From assembly GCF_037126465.1 (NCBI RefSeq), contig NC_088206.1, positions 54,974,841 to 55,038,840 on the forward strand: 64,000 nucleotides of DNA, given 5' to 3'. Below are positions 10,082 through 21,289 of this stretch, in pieces (positions within the stretch are counted from its first letter, which is position 1; every line of letters starts with the position of its first letter). The notes under the pieces were generated by a model, which did not search any database, was not told where the DNA came from, and saw nothing but the letters and a program-made list of their open reading frames with translations. The translations under genes and the position numbers were made by a program. This stretch comes from Ornithodoros turicata (taxonomy: Eukaryota; Arthropoda; Arachnida; Ixodida; Argasidae).

Positions 10082-11872
10082 TCACGGCGGCGTGCCCTTG
10101 ATCGTAACGCAGCCACCTCGGGCTGAAAGCGACGGATGGAAGCGCCATCGACGAAGAAACCTGTCATCTCCAATAGCGAACAGTTCCCGCTGCAACTCAG
10201 TAGTGAGCAGTATGCGCGCTCTCCGCACGAAGCAAAAAATGGGCACATCTCGACGACGTTGCGCGACTGCCTTACAACGAGCCTCCCAAAGCACAACCGC
10301 GCCGCAAGCTGTGAGAAGTACACTAAGGCGGTGTGGGTGACGTTGGTTAAAGCGCACTGGGCATACTATGTTCGTGCTTCGTCGGACAAGGTTCCAAAAG
10401 ACGCGAGCAATGCGGCAGGTAAACAACACGTGCATGTTTGTCTCACGTTCACTGCAGTAAGGGCACAAATCTGTCGCTGTTACGTGCCACGAGTACAGGC
10501 GGTCCCGTGTGGGTTGCACGCCCCACGCGAAAGACCACATGGTGTCCCGCAGAAATCCAGGGAGCCATGTAAACACCGTCCATGCTATGTTTGACGCCTG
10601 CTCAACACGCACTCGAAGGCTCTCGCTCGCTGACACGGAGTCCAGCAACAGCGCACCAGCCATCGAAGAGGGGGAAGCCGCAACGAGGCTGCCATCAGGA
10701 ACAAGGGGCGAGAGCTGTTGGTAGTACGTATGAACCGCGGCGTGAAACCCCAATGGTGCTACCGCCCGTGAACCACTGACAGGGTTTGGCCCGAGGAGTT
10801 CCACCCAGTAGGTGAGCAGCACTTTCGCCGGCGAGTCTTCCTCAGCGTGCACAATTCGCAACGTGGTGCTGAGAGCGATGCCCCGATTCATAAGCCCGAT
10901 ATCTGGAAGGCTCATCCCGCCCTTAGAATTCGTAAATGCCAGCATGGTCCGTAGGACAGGGCCTCTCCGCTTTCTCCAGAACAATGACAAGAGGCAAGAG
11001 TGCACCCGAACGACGACTGCACGTGGGGCAATAGAAACGTGACTAAGATGCCACAAGCGTCCCGGTAAGACAGTACGTGCGAGGAACGATCGTTCACAGT
11101 ACGACAGGTCAAATGCCTGTGTCGCATCACACTTCGTCTGGAGCTCCTCCAGCGCCCTGAACCAGTTATCGACCTTTGGGCCGCGGCAGTCGAACACAAT
11201 GCCCAGTATTTTTAGTGACGCGCTGAACTGGAAAGGCAGTGATGAATACGGAGAAAAGCTCCCGAGTGGCATCAACTTGGTCTTGGCGAAGTTGAGCATC
11301 CCACCGGAAAGTGCAGCATAGGACTCGTAGACTCGAAGGACCTCAGACGCAGAGCTTGCATCCCGCAGAAGAACCGTGATGTCATCAGCGTACGCACTGA
11401 CCTTCCATTCCCCGGATCTGGGAAGCGGAAAACCGCGAATGCACGGGTTGGTCTCAATGTTCCATAACAGGGGATCAATTGCCAAGGTGAACAGAGCTGG
11501 AGAGAGTGGGCAGCCTTGCCGTACGCCCCTGGAGACTGGGAACTCCCTAGACAACTGCTGCATCATGTACAGGCTGCTGCGATGATTGCGGTACAGCTTG
11601 GCGATGGCACTGATGAGCCATCCAGGGAACCCGTACTCTCTGAGGACAGCGAACATGTAACTATGCACCACACGGTCGAATGCTTTCTTCTGGTCAAGTG
11701 AAAGTAAGCAACCATCCGGTACACGTGGAGTGGCGTAGCTCAGTGCGTCTCTCAGCCCTGACAGCGCGGTGTACATCGTGCGGCCTGGCACTGAACAAGT
11801 CTGAGAATGGTGGATTACTGCCGGGAGAGCATTTTGGATTCTATTGGTCAATACGGAACACTTATGTAACAC
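10082..11872 (-). CDS. LINE reverse transcriptase (L1/Tx1-like), 5'-truncated
   Basis: An unbroken 596-codon frame of a non-LTR retrotransposon ORF2. The reverse-transcriptase core is clear: SLDQKKAFDRV (D60, first catalytic Asp), RGVRQGCPLSP (115-125) and YADD (161-164). The stretch FWRKRRGPVLRTML..GGMSLPDIGL around 298-326 resembles the L1/Tx1 lineage. A C-terminal zinc knuckle C470-x2-C473-x7-H481-x4-C486 follows. The endonuclease and N-terminal RT fingers are absent. The first codon is GTG right after an in-frame stop, so it is a 5'-truncation point near 11868, not a real start. An intact frame implies a fairly recent insertion, although the copy cannot be autonomous. Confidence 0.88.
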   Translation of the reverse strand: MLHKCSVLTNRIQNALPAVIHHSQTCSVPGRTMYTALSGLRDALSYATPRVPDGCLLSLDQKKAFDRVVHSYMFAVLREYGFPGWLISAIAKLYRNHRSSLYMMQQLSREFPVSRGVRQGCPLSPALFTLAIDPLLWNIETNPCIRGFPLPRSGEWKVSAYADDITVLLRDASSASEVLRVYESYAALSGGMLNFAKTKLMPLGSFSPYSSLPFQFSASLKILGIVFDCRGPKVDNWFRALEELQTKCDATQAFDLSYCERSFLARTVLPGRLWHLSHVSIAPRAVVVRVHSCLLSLFWRKRRGPVLRTMLAFTNSKGGMSLPDIGLMNRGIALSTTLRIVHAEEDSPAKVLLTYWVELLGPNPVSGSRAVAPLGFHAAVHTYYQQLSPLVPDGSLVAASPSSMAGALLLDSVSASESLRVRVEQASNIAWTVFTWLPGFLRDTMWSFAWGVQPTRDRLYSWHVTATDLCPYCSERETNMHVLFTCRIARVFWNLVRRSTNIVCPVRFNQRHPHRLSVLLTACGAVVLWEARCKAVAQRRRDVPIFCFVRRARILLTTELQRELFAIGDDRFLRRWRFHPSLSARGGCVTIKGTPP

Positions 11873-11879
11873 TTATGCA

Positions 11880-11945
11880 GTCATGTTAAGTGTAAAATAA
11901 AGAAGGCGTACAGCTTCCTCTTTCAACGAATCCGAACCTCTCCCT
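11880..11945. mobile_element. Possible MITE-A right-half fragment
   Basis: The sequence ACACTTATGCAG followed by AAGTGTAAAATAAAGAAGGCGTAC and CTTTCAACGAATCCGA resembles the loop and inner right arm of MITE-A. It abuts the 5' truncation of the LINE, so the LINE may have landed in a MITE-A loop. The left half was not found. Confidence 0.35.
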
Positions 11946-12394
11946 ATTATTATTTTTTTGCCAACATCAACATCAACAAATCCGGAGGACGCCAGATGTG
12001 GAGAACGAAAGACTTCCTCTTTGGTGCGACAATTTAGCTCCACTACTTGCTTTGCAGAACGACAAGCCAAGTGGTCGGGCCTTCTGGGAAAGGCACTAAT
12101 GACCTATATGGCCATGGCTGGATCTGCCGCGGACATTAACTAGCCCGCAATTACGGATTGAACTTGGCGTTCAAGAGGTAGGCAGTCAGTCCTTTTCCTT
12201 TCTAAAAAAAAAAAGAAGAAGAAGTAAAAAAATCAACGCGAGCAACTGAGAATGAAGTGTGAACAGCAGAACTGCAGTTTTGGGGACAAACACATATGGT
12301 GTCACTTCGAATGTAACAGAGCTTTAATGGGTTCGTGACAGCTTTATGTGGTACACAAACGGCAGAATATTGAAGAAAAGAATCGTCTGACTAT
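11946..12394. other. Spacer, nothing recognised
   Basis: No recognisable feature other than a short A-rich run at 12204-12230. Confidence 0.4.
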
Positions 12395-12690
12395 CCGTGT
12401 ATTTGCGCGAGAGACGATTCCCAGAACACTTCAACGGAAGGTGCGAAAAACATCCTTCTACTGCCACGTCAGCGCTGTCCTTTTCGTGCACTGCCAACTG
12501 TGGAGGATATCCCTGCGGCGCAGCCACAGGTTATTCCGTAGCAGACGACAGGGAAAGACGGTGTCGTCTGCTAAGTTTGCAAATCTCCAGTCCCGATATT
12601 GCTCAACAGTAACAAGCGGCGGAACTGTCCTTTGAGCAGTTTTTTTTTCCTTCCAGTTCGGCGGCGAATGTCGTTGGTCGTGGCTTGCGA
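12395..12690. mobile_element. Family C MITE, degraded copy
   Basis: Begins CCGTGTATTTGCGCGAGAGACG, similar to the family C terminus CCGTGTATTCACACGAGCG. The interior shares CAGCCACAGGTTATTCCGTAGCAGACGACAGG and GTGTCGTCTGCTA with the well-preserved copies at 46318-46684 and 56749-57112. The right terminus (GAATGTCGTTGGTCGT, about 12665-12681) is eroded. Confidence 0.6.
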
Positions 12691-14340
12691 CATACAAACC
12701 CTTGAGCAAACTTCAGCTTCGAGGCTTGATGTCAGAGAAGTGAAAGCGTCGGCCGTTCCTATTGGTTCTCGTAAGCACGTGACATCTGCCGCGGCCGCCA
12801 CACGCGGTGCCCACAGTCCTGTCACAGGCAAATAAATTTCGGTATTCGTAGTATCGATTTTCTACGGGTACGTTGCCCCGTTTGCTGTAAAACCCCTAAG
12901 CCATGTATTCGGCTTCCGTTATCGTTACTGCCCATAGACTATGTTTATTTTCGGTTTCTGCTAATGGAAACGAAAATATTTTCGTTTCTCTTTCTAATTC
13001 AATTTCCCGCGGAATTGGGGCAGTTAGCGTTCTCGTTTCCGCTACTGTTTCCGGTAACAAACCGTGTTTAAAATTAGTCTTCACTTTAACCCTTCCATAT
13101 CCGCGCTACACTTGGCAGAATAGCTACTGTGCATTCACCTACGGCTACGCCTCGCCTTCTTAACAATATTGCACGCGCCCTGGTGTTGCTTTCCGGCTCT
13201 CCACTTCACTCCATGCAGCCAATGGGGCATAGAATTAGAGAGGTGTTCCTGTACACTGCTTTACGCAGTCTGTTACTCCACGTTTCGGGGCTCGTATCTA
13301 TCATCCCACCTGCTTCCCTTTCGCACCAAAATGTGTAGGAATATGTCACTCAATGAGCATTTTTTTGCTTTTTCGTCAAATACACATTCGTGAAGCAACG
13401 ATTTCAATTAGCTCAAATAGGGTGCCGTTCGAAAGATGTCTCGCAAGCGTTTGTCCTACTTAGTAAAGAACTTCTCGCGCATTCAGGAGCGACGAAAGTG
13501 GGCTAAAGAAAATAACCGAACGTAAATCGGCAAAGAAGAAAAAAATAAATAATCGAAGCGCCTCTCTTTTCATCCATTCGTCTGCGAAGCGATTTCTCCG
13601 ACTGCGCCGCTTCGGAGAACACGAAGATATGGACGTCGACGGCGCAAAAGCAAAAAATGGTCCGCAAACATTGGGGCGCCCGCCTTGTATGGCGGCGTCG
13701 GCGGCGTCAGAGCGCTAAAAAGGCGAGCACTATTCCAGCGCGCTAGTCTCAGTCATTTGGATGGTGCGCGCCTGTTCGCTTTGACACCCACGAGAGAGCG
13801 AAAATAAAAATAAGCAGCAGCAGCAGAAGAAAAGAAGCCGTTATAGCGAGATGCGTAGTTTGAACTCGCACCTTGACATTTCACGACAGTTGTTTTTCAG
13901 TCGGAAAGGTCTTCCGCCGTTGAGGCAGCACGACAGCAGAACAGCTCATGTGGGAAAATTGGAAATGTTTGAGCGTCCACTACGACAGACACGAAATTCT
14001 TAGTCAACATAAAAAGAAAAAAAGAAGCACTTTGAATCTAAGTTGGCTATATGTTGAAAATGGTTACAGGTGTATACTGTAAAGGCATTTGAGCATTAGC
14101 ATTTGAGCAAAGAAAAAATGGGAGGAAAGGTCAGCTGAACAGCATGTCGGTTTGCTATTCCGCAAAAAAAAAAAAAAAAAAAAGAGCAGAAAGAAAAGAA
14201 CACCGGGTCTTACGCAGTGACGTCTACGGTGCGGCGCGCGAAAAAAAGAACAAAGAAATATGCTGGATACGTGCGCGCCACTGTTGCCCACTAAAAGAAG
14301 GGTTGTCTCATAGGCGTCGCCCAGACCGATAACAGACCGA
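12691..14340. other. Spacer, no gene recognised
   Basis: No protein similarity or terminal repeats were recognised. There are A-runs at 14163-14182 and a CAG run near 13815-13826. Short frames have no features. Confidence 0.4.
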
Positions 14341-15986
14341 TTTCACCGCAATTCACAACAACAACAACAACAACAAAAAGAAGTTTACATTCACGTATCA
14401 CGTATGTGTTATGTTGCGAGGTATTCTCTTAAATGCCCATCGCCCATTTACCATAGGCAAGGTGCTGGGCCCATGGTCCAGTCCAGCTCATACACGCCAA
14501 GGTCTGCGTCACCTTTGGGACTTCTTGTCATCAACAGGCCTCTCCACCCTGCTTTAATTTGTTATCATATCTATCTATCTTATCATATCCATCATCATCT
14601 CTCATCACGTACAAGCGGCACTGGGGCAGCGCCCAGCCTGCTGGCCGGCATCAGCCCCATCTCATCATCGTATCTCTATTTGTGTGTGTGTGTGTCTTAA
14701 ATGACAAGCTCTTAAATGACGCCAAACATGTAAGCATTCTGCTTGCTACTTTATGGGCTAGATAGCAATACTTTGTAAGAAGCGATAAAAAACCCAGTGT
14801 AGAGTACACAAACGACGGAAACAACACAAAAGTCCAGTTCAGTGCTTTGTGTTGTGTCCGTCTTTTGTGTCGCCTGCGCTGGAGATTTTATCGCTTTTAA
14901 CAAAGTCGACTATTTTTGTGTTGGACAAGTGACCATAGTATGTCCAGGAAAATATGATGATGTGTCTCGTCCACATCCAGCGACAGTCCACCAGTTCTGT
15001 TGTTTCCTCCAAGCGAGGGAGAGAATGTAAAAGAACACGAGGGAAGTGGTTAATAAGTGCCACTAGAACACATGGAACGTCATATCACATAGCATATATT
15101 CTCCGATATCCTCAAACATGTATTGAGAGAACGAACGCTCTTCTATTGCATGCTTTAAGTTTAATTTTGCACCACACATACCGTAATGTAGGACGACATT
15201 GCAACTTACAAATTGCAAACCAAAAAAAAAAAAAAAGGGGGGGGGGGGAAGAGGGCCCTCAAAAGCGCAAACTTAGATCGATAACAAATTCGACCCAGAA
15301 GGTGATGAAAAGGACGGGAATGTATATAACGGAATTGTCAAGCACATTGGAGAACTATGAGGAAGAAAAATAAATAAATAAACATGGTGGCGCCCACCAC
15401 CCACCGTTGCGAGACTCCCAAGTTTTCTAACAATGATCCATACGCTAAGGTTGACTTTTTGACGGTGCGGTGGTAAGTTCAATGTACGTCGCGGTTATTA
15501 TACGGTATACTCCACACGGTAGCGAGTAATAAACCCATATACGTACACGGTTTCGTGGCAATAAAGACTCCGGCTTCTTCTCGAGCGTCACGAAAAATAT
15601 ACTTTCGAACTTTCCATAAGGTGCATGTTGTGTCAATCCTCGTGCTAGGCTGCCGCCACCGGTTATGACATGTAGGATAGCAGATCCTGGGAGACACGCA
15701 AAATAGCGCGGTTTTTCTGTGTAGACAGAAGTGGGAAACGTGTTTATTTATGGGTTGTCAGTAGGGGTTAGAAACTGTTGGTAATTGGGAAGTAAGTGGT
15801 TACCTCCTCTTGTCGGTAGTGTAGGAGGAAATTCATCAGGAAGATGCCGTGGTTTACAGCCTCTGAATGGTAATAGCATTTGAATCAGACTTGTCCTCTT
15901 CATCCCGTTAGAAAGTTAAATAACGTAACACACATTTCAAACGTAGAGGCATACGTGTTTGTTCAATGATTGAGGACCGTACGGTT
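14341..15986. other. Spacer with microsatellites
   Basis: Contains (CAA)n at about 14354-14375, (TCTA)n-like and (GT)n near 14568-14695, and an A-run followed by a G-run at 15222-15249. An approximate inverted pair, GTGTAGAGTACACAAACGACGGAA.. and GTGTTGTGTCCGTCTTTTGTG.., lies around 14797-14870. No genes recognised. Confidence 0.4.
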
Positions 15987-16044
15987 CAAATTGAAATTTC
16001 TAGAACCTGTATGTACTATTACAGATTCCAGAAATTTCAATTTG
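15987..16044. repeat. Hairpin with perfect 15-bp arms
   Basis: CAAATTGAAATTTCT at 15987-16001 is exactly complementary to AGAAATTTCAATTTG at 16030-16044, leaving a 28-nt loop. No neighbouring gene gives it a role, and it may be the core of an old foldback element. Confidence 0.75.
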
Positions 16045-16188
16045 TTTTTGTAGCACTCATCGCAATAATAGCTTCCGCTCTCGTTGTACTCTTTCCTCTC
16101 GTAAAAGGTTCAGGACGTCTTCCCGAGGTATGAAAGATTTGATTGGCCGTGACTGGCTGTAGCATGAGGGATAATAATCAGTGACCAA

Positions 16189-16353
16189 ATCAAAATAGCA
16201 AGAAAATATGCGCGCAGCGAGCTCTTAGGGTCCTCCGTCTCGACGAGCAGGGATATGGCTGAACACACAGTCATATCCCTGTACTTGTTTGTCTCTGAGC
16301 AACATAATGACAAAAACAGATCGCTGTACGCCTTATTTTCTTGCTATTTTGAT
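16189..16353. repeat. Nested foldback, 20-bp arms
   Basis: ATCAAAATAGCAAGAAAATA at 16189-16208 is matched exactly in reverse complement at 16334-16353. Inside, CAGGGATATG (16248-16257) and CATATCCCTG (16272-16281) form a second perfect hairpin. This is the form of a small MITE of about 165 bp or more, but no target duplication was read. Confidence 0.7.
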
Positions 16354-17541
16354 CTCTTGATTGACATCCCTTCGGGTGCCGCAACCAATCAGATCTTCCT
16401 TACGTTGTGAAGACGAAATCCGTCTATTGTATAGGCATTCAGACTCCAAGTTGGTGGACACAGTGTGTTTGGACAGTGTGTGTGGACAGCGTGTCTGGAC
16501 AGTGTGAGTGACTGACTGACTGTCTTTGTCATTCATTGGTTTTATTGTAGATAGCCATTTGTGTTTTCCTAAGTGATCTGGAGTAGCCGGCTCTCGTAAT
16601 GAGTGCCTATTTCTCAATTTTTTTCTTTTCTTATCAACTCAACTCAACTCAACACAGGACATTCGGAGCAGCAGCTGAAGAGATAACCCCTGCACCCTAA
16701 TCATCCTCGTCGAATGAAACATTCGGAAGACCGCCCCCTCTGTACCACAGTAGTTCAAGAGTGAGAATACATTGTGGTTTGCCAACCCGAAGGAAAAAGT
16801 CAGGAGGAATCGACTTCTCCCGCTGCACACGAGAAACCCATTCGCTTTCCGACTCCCTGTCACTCTGATTGTTTATTCTTGCGTGTTTTCCCTGAATTGG
16901 GCGGAGGAACCGCTCACTTGCTCAAAATAAAAAAAGGAGGGAAAAGTAAAGAGAGAGGGATGAATCCCCCCGTCAGTTGAAGCGGGAGAAGCAACTGGAG
17001 TGAAAGCGGGAGGATATTCCGATATTCGGTGCTCCGGCCGCTCGCTCACCCCAGGCGCCGATCGATTGGCGGACGACCAACGGACGCTGTTGACTCGATC
17101 GACCTGGACACGACGACCTTCCGTTGTTCATTTTGTTCCTCCATCGTTTTCCTTATTATACGTGGTGTCCGAGATGTCTCCAACACACTGGCCCCGAACG
17201 CGGGCCTCTACGAAGCTTCTCGATAAAAGAGACCAAACGGTTGACGACGATACCAAAGACCAGCTTGTACCAGGCCTGTTTGTACTTTATGTGTGTAAGC
17301 GTACTGGGGTAGCCAGCTCGACTTCGTCGTAACTCACATGCCCATTTTTTTAATCACATCACCATCACCATCACCGGAGACCAGCAGCAGGACGCGACAC
17401 TGCTGAACATCTGCGATAGCAGCACTGACAGTATGCTGCCGTAATGGTGTCGGTTCGTGTCACGGGGGCACAGGACTCTAAGAGATAACTCCGAATCTCT
17501 CCCGCTGGAGAGGTCACTGAGGTTTCGAGCGTAAAATTCAC
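16354..17541. other. Spacer, nothing recognised
   Basis: No gene or element is recognised. A GTGTGGACAG-like short tandem occurs at 16460-16505 and a (CAT/CAC)n run at 17354-17374. Confidence 0.4.
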
Positions 17542-17549
17542 CGTTCTCC

Positions 17550-18144
17550 CAGTGATGGGCAGAGTACCATGAAAATAACTGCAAGTAAGATACTAAGTAC
17601 TTGCAGTAATATGTACTTTAAGTACAGTAAAAAGTCCTACAGGTGTTAGTATAAGTGAGAAATGTACTTGGAGTGCTTTATTAAGTGCACTCATGAACAA
17701 CGTGTTGTTATGTCACGCCTTTCAGCTCTCACGGAGTCTAATATGCACATACACACAGTTCAAATGCAAATCTCTCACAAAATGAGTATAAATGCATGAG
17801 CACAAACAACGTAAAGGAACATGTTGAGGCGTGCCACTTTATCGGCTTCGTTCGGATTGCGAACTGGCTATAATAGGCAAAGGCGCAGTGTTGATAATGT
17901 TTGTGAACACCACAATATACACCGTGTTGGCGGGCCGGATGCACAGCGCAAGCTGTCCAGCTATGAGCCATCAAGACTCACACAAAGATACTTCAAGTAC
18001 TTCAACGGAAGGTACAGCGAAATGTACTTGAAGTAAAGTGGAAAGTATTAAACATCGGAACTATTCGAAGTAGAGTAAAAGTACTCCAAAAATTACTTTA
18101 GGTACTACTTAAGTACGGAGTACTTCAAGTACTGCCCATCACTG
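17550..18144. mobile_element. hAT-like MITE with perfect 8-bp duplication
   Basis: Terminal inverted repeats CAGTGATGGGCAG and CTGCCCATCACTG are exact complements, flanked by identical 8-bp direct repeats CGTTCTCC (17542-17549 and 18145-18152). Subterminal sequence is dense in AAGTAC/GTACTT words on both sides. At 595 bp without a transposase it is a non-autonomous hAT. The CAGTGATGGGCA start is a familiar hAT-type end. Confidence 0.92.
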
Positions 18145-18152
18145 CGTTCTCC

Positions 18153-19199
18153 GTTCGGAATAACAGCGGCTTCGCAATTGAGACTCGACAACAGTCCAAG
18201 CGGCTTTTCAGAGGCACATTTCGCCTGCATTCCAACGTGCGTTACATCTGCCATTTAAGTTTACAAACATTACTCAATCTCCGTACACTGCGGCTACCCG
18301 TAGACCTTGCAGAACTTGTTCAATAGATCATTCGTATTCACGTCGTTGTCTCACAGAGTCTAACGAGTTCCATGCTGAACGTATTTATTCTGCTGGTTAG
18401 CTGATTGGAATCCTCTTCTTCTCTTCTCTCGATATGCGTTTCTTTCCAAGCGTTTCTGCCTGCTGTCCGGGTTGATCGGGATGTGCATCTTGGGCTGACT
18501 TTATAGGGAACTGTGCCGACAAACCGAGAGAAAACTTGCAGTCAGCTCAGCCGGTACTAGCTAGAACGAATGTGGTCATGTAGTCTTGGAGCTACAGCTT
18601 CTTATGGCCGTTGTTCTTTCGCTTGTTCGCGACAACGGTACTGTCACATGCCCCGACTGCGGAGAGAGTCTGTTAAGACTTTGTTGATAAAACTGAGTAA
18701 GCTTCCGTACAGCCAACGATTATAACATTATATTTATTCTCACAGTCGAGGAACGCACAGCCTTAATACATAGCCCTACGTAGCCCTACACATAGCCCCG
18801 CATACCCTTAAAGTTCGTTTCACCTACCTGCTCATCGCCTTCCCATATACCCAATGTATTTCATCCAGTTTCTTTTAAATATCGAAGGATAGTGAGGCTT
18901 ACAAATGGAGTTTCCACATCCCGAAGTATAAGCACAGGATCACAGGCCCGTCCTCGCAGTCCCACATTTGATTTTTCGTGTTCATTATATTAAATAAAAT
19001 ATTTTGAGTAATTGATTGATTCGTAGAACGTCAGGTCACGTCGTTTTTTTTTACCTGGCGGACTTAATGCCGATTTGATGATTCTATTAAAAAAAGAAAA
19101 AGACAGAGATTGACATAGACTCGTGAGCTGGATGCCACGAGCAGGCACATATTCTTCGATTTAACATTGAACAGACCGCCATCCCGCATGCCGCGGTCA
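18153..19199. other. Spacer with a repeat S scrap
   Basis: A fragment of dispersed repeat S lies at 18478-18530 (GGGATGTGCATC, GACTTTATAGGGAACTGTGCCGACA). Nothing else was recognised. Confidence 0.4.
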
Positions 19200-19310
19200 C
19201 GTGAGAGTTTAGGTTGAAGTTTGTTTGTTTGTAAGAAAAACGAAGAGAGATGAAAAATTCAACTCGTCTCCCGACGTATTCTACTACTCCTACCATAAAT
19301 TCTCCCCCCC
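19200..19310 (-). repeat. Dispersed repeat G, copy 2
   Basis: Reverse complement of the repeat at 1965-2065: GAATTTATGGTAGGAGTAG, ACGTCGGGAGACGAGTTGAA, then ACAAACAAAC. A T-rich run and C-run flank it on the right. Confidence 0.6.
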
Positions 19311-19362
19311 CCCAAAAAAAAAAGATGAAAAAAAAAAAAAAAATCTAATACTTCCCTACTTC

Positions 19363-19596
19363 TCAAGTGCTCTGCTCGCAAGTTCGCTCTTCACAAGTTC
19401 TATATTCACTATTCAGTGTAGTTTTCAGTGTAGTTCTTTGTGATGCGTACCTAGTGCAGTGCATTATGATATGCTCACTATCCTCCACCGTTGCACAAAC
19501 CGAACAATTCGATGAGTCCGCTCTTCCAACTTGACGAAGAAAATGACGGCCATAAGGCACATTCAACCGACACATGACCGACACTTTCAGACACAT
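19363..19596 (-). pseudogene. LINE C-terminal zinc knuckle fragment (I-like)
   Basis: Minus-strand frame with CSVCATVEDSEHIIMHCTRY, a C-x2-C...H-x4-C knuckle found at the end of RNase H-bearing LINE polyproteins, followed by a stop. It is preceded on the same strand, at 20215-20405, by an RNase H-like tail. The two would be one 3' portion of an I-type LINE, split by family B and repeat S insertions. Confidence 0.7.
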
Positions 19597-19715
19597 GTCG
19601 ACACAGTTCCCCTAGAAGTCGGCCCAGGACGCACATTTCCCCAGGGCGTCAGTCGTGACGTTGCCCACATACGTGAGGCCGACAACGGCAAGCCCTTTCA
19701 CCATCACCACCACCA
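19588..19715 (+). repeat. Dispersed repeat S (SINE tail-like)
   Basis: CGACACAGTTCCCCTAGAAGTCGGCC through CAGTCGTGACGTTGCCCAC to GAGGCCGACAACGGC and (CAC)n. Inverted relatives are at 22870-22975 and in part at 5855-5905, 18478-18530 and 52350-52375, and a direct partial copy is at 49714-49790. It ends in a CAT/CAC microsatellite, in keeping with a retroposed tail. Confidence 0.65.
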
Positions 19716-19801
19716 CCACCATCAACCGACACCGGCGTGCAAACGTCGGAATAGAGCGCGGTAGCGTAGACGGAACACAGAACTTCGGATCTATGCGATG
19801 A

Positions 19802-20198
19802 ACACTCTTGGAAAAAAGAGTGGAGCAGTTACACCTTTTAGGAGGTAATAGTTGTCGCATATGTTGTGCCTAAAAGGTTGCAAAGTTCTACCTGCTACCT
19901 ACGAATGATAGGGTTACCGCTTCTGATTCGGTGAGTGAGGGGGGCATACGCATTTTTGTAGCAATTTACATATATGATAATTGCTTTTACCACACTTTTA
20001 CACCCTTTGTCAGACGCTATATGTTGACCTAGGTGGTAACTACAGAAGTGTACAGTACAGTGTACAGCGTAGTATATATATAACTGTTGAGTTTCTTAGT
20101 TACTTGTTGCTTGATAAGTTCCTTGTGTCTTCAATAAATTTTCCTATAACGAACTATAGAAGTTACCACCTATTCACTCTTTTTTTCTTCTTAGAGTG
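19802..20198. mobile_element. Family B TIR element, copy 1 (chimeric)
   Basis: Begins ACACTCTTGGAAAAAAGAG, GGAGCAGTTACACC, and ends TTCTTCTTAGAGTG. It is an inverted relative of 54711-55121, sharing GGTTGCAAAGTTCTACCTGCTACCT and ACACCCTTTGTCAGACGC/GTTGACCTAGGTGGTAAC. Its middle (about 19902-19950) holds the MITE-A3 arm piece ACGAATGATAGGGTTACCGC, absent from copy 2, so it looks recombinant. Confidence 0.7.
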
Positions 20199-20214
20199 AA
20201 GCAGCGACGAATCA

Positions 20215-20405
20215 CTCGGCAATTGTACCCATCGCTGTCTGCACATTTCCTGCGACAGTGACCTTAATGACGATGTAACATCTGACTTTAAGTATATCAC
20301 CGGATGTATCGTTGAAGACAGGTGTGCTATGTCCGCTAGTTGGTCTGCAGCTTGATACCCCCCTGTATAAGTTGAAGTCCCGCTGCTCCAGTGAGGTTAT
20401 TCCAC
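20215..20405 (-). pseudogene. RNase H-domain tail of an I-like LINE
   Basis: Reading the minus strand gives GGYQAADQLADIAHLSS, similar to the last conserved block of LINE RNase H domains (where GNE.AD.LAK.A is usual), then HPVIYLKSDVTSLRSL, which fits the linker before the C-terminal knuckle. The usual His/Asn and final Asp context is altered. It belongs with 19363-19596. Confidence 0.55.
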
Positions 20406-21289
20406 AGTGAATACGCCTTCCATGCTAAGAATTAAGGAGCCAAAGAGTTAAATATGATGCGGGCCTCTAGTCGCCTGGCCTCCCAGAGCTGGGAAGAGGT
20501 TGCCGTGAAGAGTGGTGGTTAGGTGCGCCGCAGGTCCGTTGCGGAGTACAGAGAGCAGGCCAGGCATTCCCACGCATCCAGGGGCCACGTGCACGGATAT
20601 TCCAAGAATATATACATTCACTAATCTAACAGCTCCGCTTTCAGTGTTATTATTCACAAATATAAAATGCGGTGAGAAAGCCGGTTGTGCCTCATATGCA
20701 CCAAATGCTCATAACTTCCAAACGCTCAAAACCTCCGAACGCTCATATGCACCGAAAAAAATTTGGTGGTTTTGAGCGTTTGGTGGAAATGAGCAGGAGG
20801 GGAGAACCTGCTCATAAGCACCAAACGTCCAGAACATCCGAATGCTCATATGCACCGAAAGGCGGGCGACCACAAAGGCCGGGTCTTCCTCTCCCGCATT
20901 TGGAACAAGGTCATAGGGTGAGAAAGGTGGAATGAATGGCGATTACCAAGGCCGCTTAATCTGTCAGTTTGAAGTTTATGTAACAGCTTGGTCCAGCTTG
21001 TATGTAGCCAGAACGAATAGCGCCTTCTCGTTTATGGATTTCAATTTGAGCTTTATTTTCATAGACATGGAGGCAGCCTAGGACAAAAGACTTGATTCTA
21101 GCCCGAAAGGCACTCGACTTCCAGGGCTGTAGCAACAAAGAGCGTGGTCCCCTCCGAACATATGTCCGGGTTCACTTACAGTGCAGAAGCTGGAATACGA
21201 TATTTATATAGGGTTAGGCCTGCAGTGAACATTTGCGCAAAACCCTTCTTTCAAGCCTTGTTCTTCGCAAGTTGGTTAATCAATGCGTC

